Shown here: piece by piece, positions 6,810 to 8,484 of the stretch | Position numbering within the stretch: the stretch's first letter is position 1 | How the letters are laid out: each line of letters opens with the position of its first letter | Origin: Chloroflexota bacterium | GTDB taxonomy: Bacteria > Chloroflexota > Limnocylindria > QHBO01 | Length of the DNA stretch: 8,484 nucleotides | Assembly: GCA_013820865.1 (NCBI GenBank) | Contig: JACDHU010000062.1 | Coordinates: 1-8,484, forward strand | Direction of reading: 5' to 3' | Notes under the pieces: generated by a model | Databases searched by the model: none | Seen by the model: the letters and a program-made list of their open reading frames with translations, nothing else | What the model was told of the DNA's origin: nothing | Position numbers and translations under genes: made by a program

Positions 6810-8484
6810 TCAGGCGCGTGCCACGGCCAGCGCCAGTGACGATCCTTCCAGCTCGATGGTCTCTCGAGCATCCGCGTCACCGAGGGCTGCCGCCTCCTCG
6901 ATCTCGATATCGGTCGCCAGCAGCTCGGCAGCCAGCCAGTCGCGGAACGGCGTCAGGCGTGAGACCACTCCCGAATCACCACCGATGGCGACCCGGACCC
7001 GATCGCTGATCTCATAGCCCGACGCCCGCCGCATGGCCTGGAGTCGGTGCGCCACCTCGCGGGCCATCCCCTCGGCCGCGAGCTCGTCATCGATCTCCGT
7101 GTCGACCGCCACGAGCAGATCGCCGTCCTCGGCCAACTCATGACCGGAGCGCGCGCGGGCCGTGAGCTCGAACTCGTCCGGTTGGAGCGTCACGCCTCCG
7201 ACGGCCACCGTGCCGTCCGCGCCCAGCTCCCAGTCGCCGCTGCGTGCTCCGACCATGACGGCGCCGACCGCCTTGCCATGCCGCGGACCGATCACCGGCA
7301 GCAATGGATACAGGCTGCGCTCGACCATCTCCGACTGGTCCGGGATCAGCGCGAGCGATCGCACGTTGAGCTCGTCGGTGATCTGAGCGATCAGCTCCGC
7401 ATTGACGGCCACGTCATCGCTGAATACGACTCGGCCGCCGGGAAGCTTCACGTGTACGGCACGAAGCGGCTGCCGCGTCCGGAACCCCGACGCCGAGCGC
7501 GCCGTGCGACCAAGGCCGACCGCACGGCGGACCAGATCCACCGATGCCTCGATCTCCGGTGCCGAGAGATCGGAGGAAGCGCGCGGGAAGTCGACGAGAT
7601 GCACCGAGTCGGGCGCCTCGTGGTCCACGCTCGCCACGAGGTTCTCCCACAATGCGTCGGCGAGATGCGGAACGATCGGCGCCATGAGCCGCGCGACCGT
7701 GGTGAGCACCTCGTGCAGCGTTGCGTAGGCGGCGCGCTTGTCGGCGTCGAGCTCGCCCTTCCAGAACCGCCGACGATTCCGACGTACGTACCAGTTCGAG
7801 AGCTCGTCGACGAACGCCTCGATCGCCCTCGTGGCACGCATGGCGTCATAGCCGTCAAGGGCGGCGCTGACCTCCCCGACCACGCCGTCAAGGCGAGACA
7901 GGATCCATCGGTCCAAGAGCGTGCGAGCGCCATCGGCGCCATCGGTCTGGTCAGGGGTCCATCCGTCAAGGCGCGCGTAGGTGACGAAGAAGCCGTACGT
8001 GTTCCACAACGGCAGAAAGAAGCGTCGCACGACCTCGTGTCCGGGCCCGTACCCGAAATTCAGGTTCACCGCGGGGTTGGCCGCCGCATACATCCAGCGC
8101 ATGACGTCCGCACCGATCTGCTCGGCCGCCTCGTCGAACGGGATCGAGTTACCCGCGCTCTTGTGCATCTCTTCGCCGTGCTCGTCGCGCACAAGCGCGT
8201 AGCTGAACAAGGTCTTCGTGGGTGCACGACCGGTCATGATCGTGCTCATCGTCAGCAGCGCGTAGAACCAATTGCGGAACTGGCCCGGAAACGACTCGCT
8301 GATCCAATCGGCCGGGTACCACCGCTCCCAGTACTCTCGATCCGTGTTCCATCCCAGCGTCGAGAGGCCAACGATCCCGGCGTCCAGCCACGGATTTCCG
8401 ACATCCGGTGTGCGCCGCGCACGCTCTCCGCACGACGTACAGGCGATCTCGACAGCGTCAATCCAGGGCCGATGCGGCGTATGG
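6810..8484 (-). CDS. ileS: Isoleucyl-tRNA synthetase, C-terminal two-thirds or less (5' end outside window)
   Basis: This class I synthetase charges tRNA-Ile with isoleucine in the cytoplasm. The frame is open from the right window edge to TGA at 6810-6812, giving 557 residues; the HIGH motif and most of the editing domain lie outside. Numbering from the first full codon, a CxxCG pair (C15, C18) precedes the catalytic-core segment DVGNPWLDAG (27-36). The KMSKS loop appears as MHKS (106-109), followed by AGN and the ADVMRWMYA stretch. The anticodon-binding domain starts at LDRWILSRLD and contains DELSNWYVRRNRRRFW, a strong IleRS signature. The tail (VIGPRHGK, then alternating VTL/ELTARA strands and EGMAREVAHRLQAMRR) resembles eukaryote-like type 2 IleRS, the class often tolerant of mupirocin; that assignment is inference. 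It is the first visible gene of the operon, 20 bases before lspA. Confidence 0.97.
   Translation of the reverse strand, partial: HTPHRPWIDAVEIACTSCGERARRTPDVGNPWLDAGIVGLSTLGWNTDREYWERWYPADWISESFPGQFRNWFYALLTMSTIMTGRAPTKTLFSYALVRDEHGEEMHKSAGNSIPFDEAAEQIGADVMRWMYAAANPAVNLNFGYGPGHEVVRRFFLPLWNTYGFFVTYARLDGWTPDQTDGADGARTLLDRWILSRLDGVVGEVSAALDGYDAMRATRAIEAFVDELSNWYVRRNRRRFWKGELDADKRAAYATLHEVLTTVARLMAPIVPHLADALWENLVASVDHEAPDSVHLVDFPRASSDLSAPEIEASVDLVRRAVGLGRTARSASGFRTRQPLRAVHVKLPGGRVVFSDDVAVNAELIAQITDELNVRSLALIPDQSEMVERSLYPLLPVIGPRHGKAVGAVMVGARSGDWELGADGTVAVGGVTLQPDEFELTARARSGHELAEDGDLLVAVDTEIDDELAAEGMAREVAHRLQAMRRASGYEISDRVRVAIGGDSGVVSRLTPFRDWLAAELLATDIEIEEAAALGDADARETIELEGSSLALAVARA

Noticed and set aside
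1..8484. Novel defence, mobile or secretion system
   Set aside because: Every gene belongs to a known housekeeping family, all frames are intact, and there are no transposases, direct-repeat arrays, RNA genes or composition breaks beyond the short left-edge repeat.

Overview
The window is a dense, high-GC bacterial housekeeping region. Eight protein-coding genes lie on the minus strand, head to tail, and read from the right edge to the left: ileS (5' part missing), lspA, rluD, gmk, priA, def, fmt and a YugP-type membrane zinc metallopeptidase. All eight frames are intact. Only about 84 bases lie between them (gaps of 20, 13, 8 and 43 bases). Three junctions overlap: GTGA at lspA/rluD, ATGA at rluD/gmk and TAGTG at def/fmt. 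This is the layout of one long, translationally coupled operon. There are no RNA genes, insertion sequences, CRISPR arrays or clear terminators.

The order is a composite of known bacterial neighbourhoods: ileS-lspA-rluD, then gmk-priA-def-fmt, then a YugP-like peptidase. The more familiar version of the second block has rpoZ and coaBC between gmk and priA, and often rsmB after fmt; none of these is present here. The functions join translation (isoleucyl-tRNA charging, rRNA pseudouridylation, the formyl-methionine add/remove pair fmt and def), lipoprotein maturation (lspA), guanine nucleotide supply (gmk) and replication restart (priA).

The organism is not certain. High GC, frequent GTG starts, scarce Shine-Dalgarno sequences inside the operon, and an IleRS with the motifs WLDAG and MHKS fit a GC-rich Chloroflexota or another deep Terrabacteria lineage. 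This is inference from general familiarity, not a measured placement.

At the left edge (1-57) a 15-bp tandem repeat abuts the last stop codon. Read on the plus strand it encodes a Pro-Lys-Ala-rich tail whose TAG overlaps the TAA of the minus-strand peptidase gene by two bases. This suggests that a convergent gene ends here. I see no undescribed multi-gene system. The points worth a second look are local: this convergent repeat tail, a 21-bp duplication that creates two candidate gmk starts, a substitution at the usual GMP-binding Asp of Gmk, and an internal promoter-like element before the peptidase gene.
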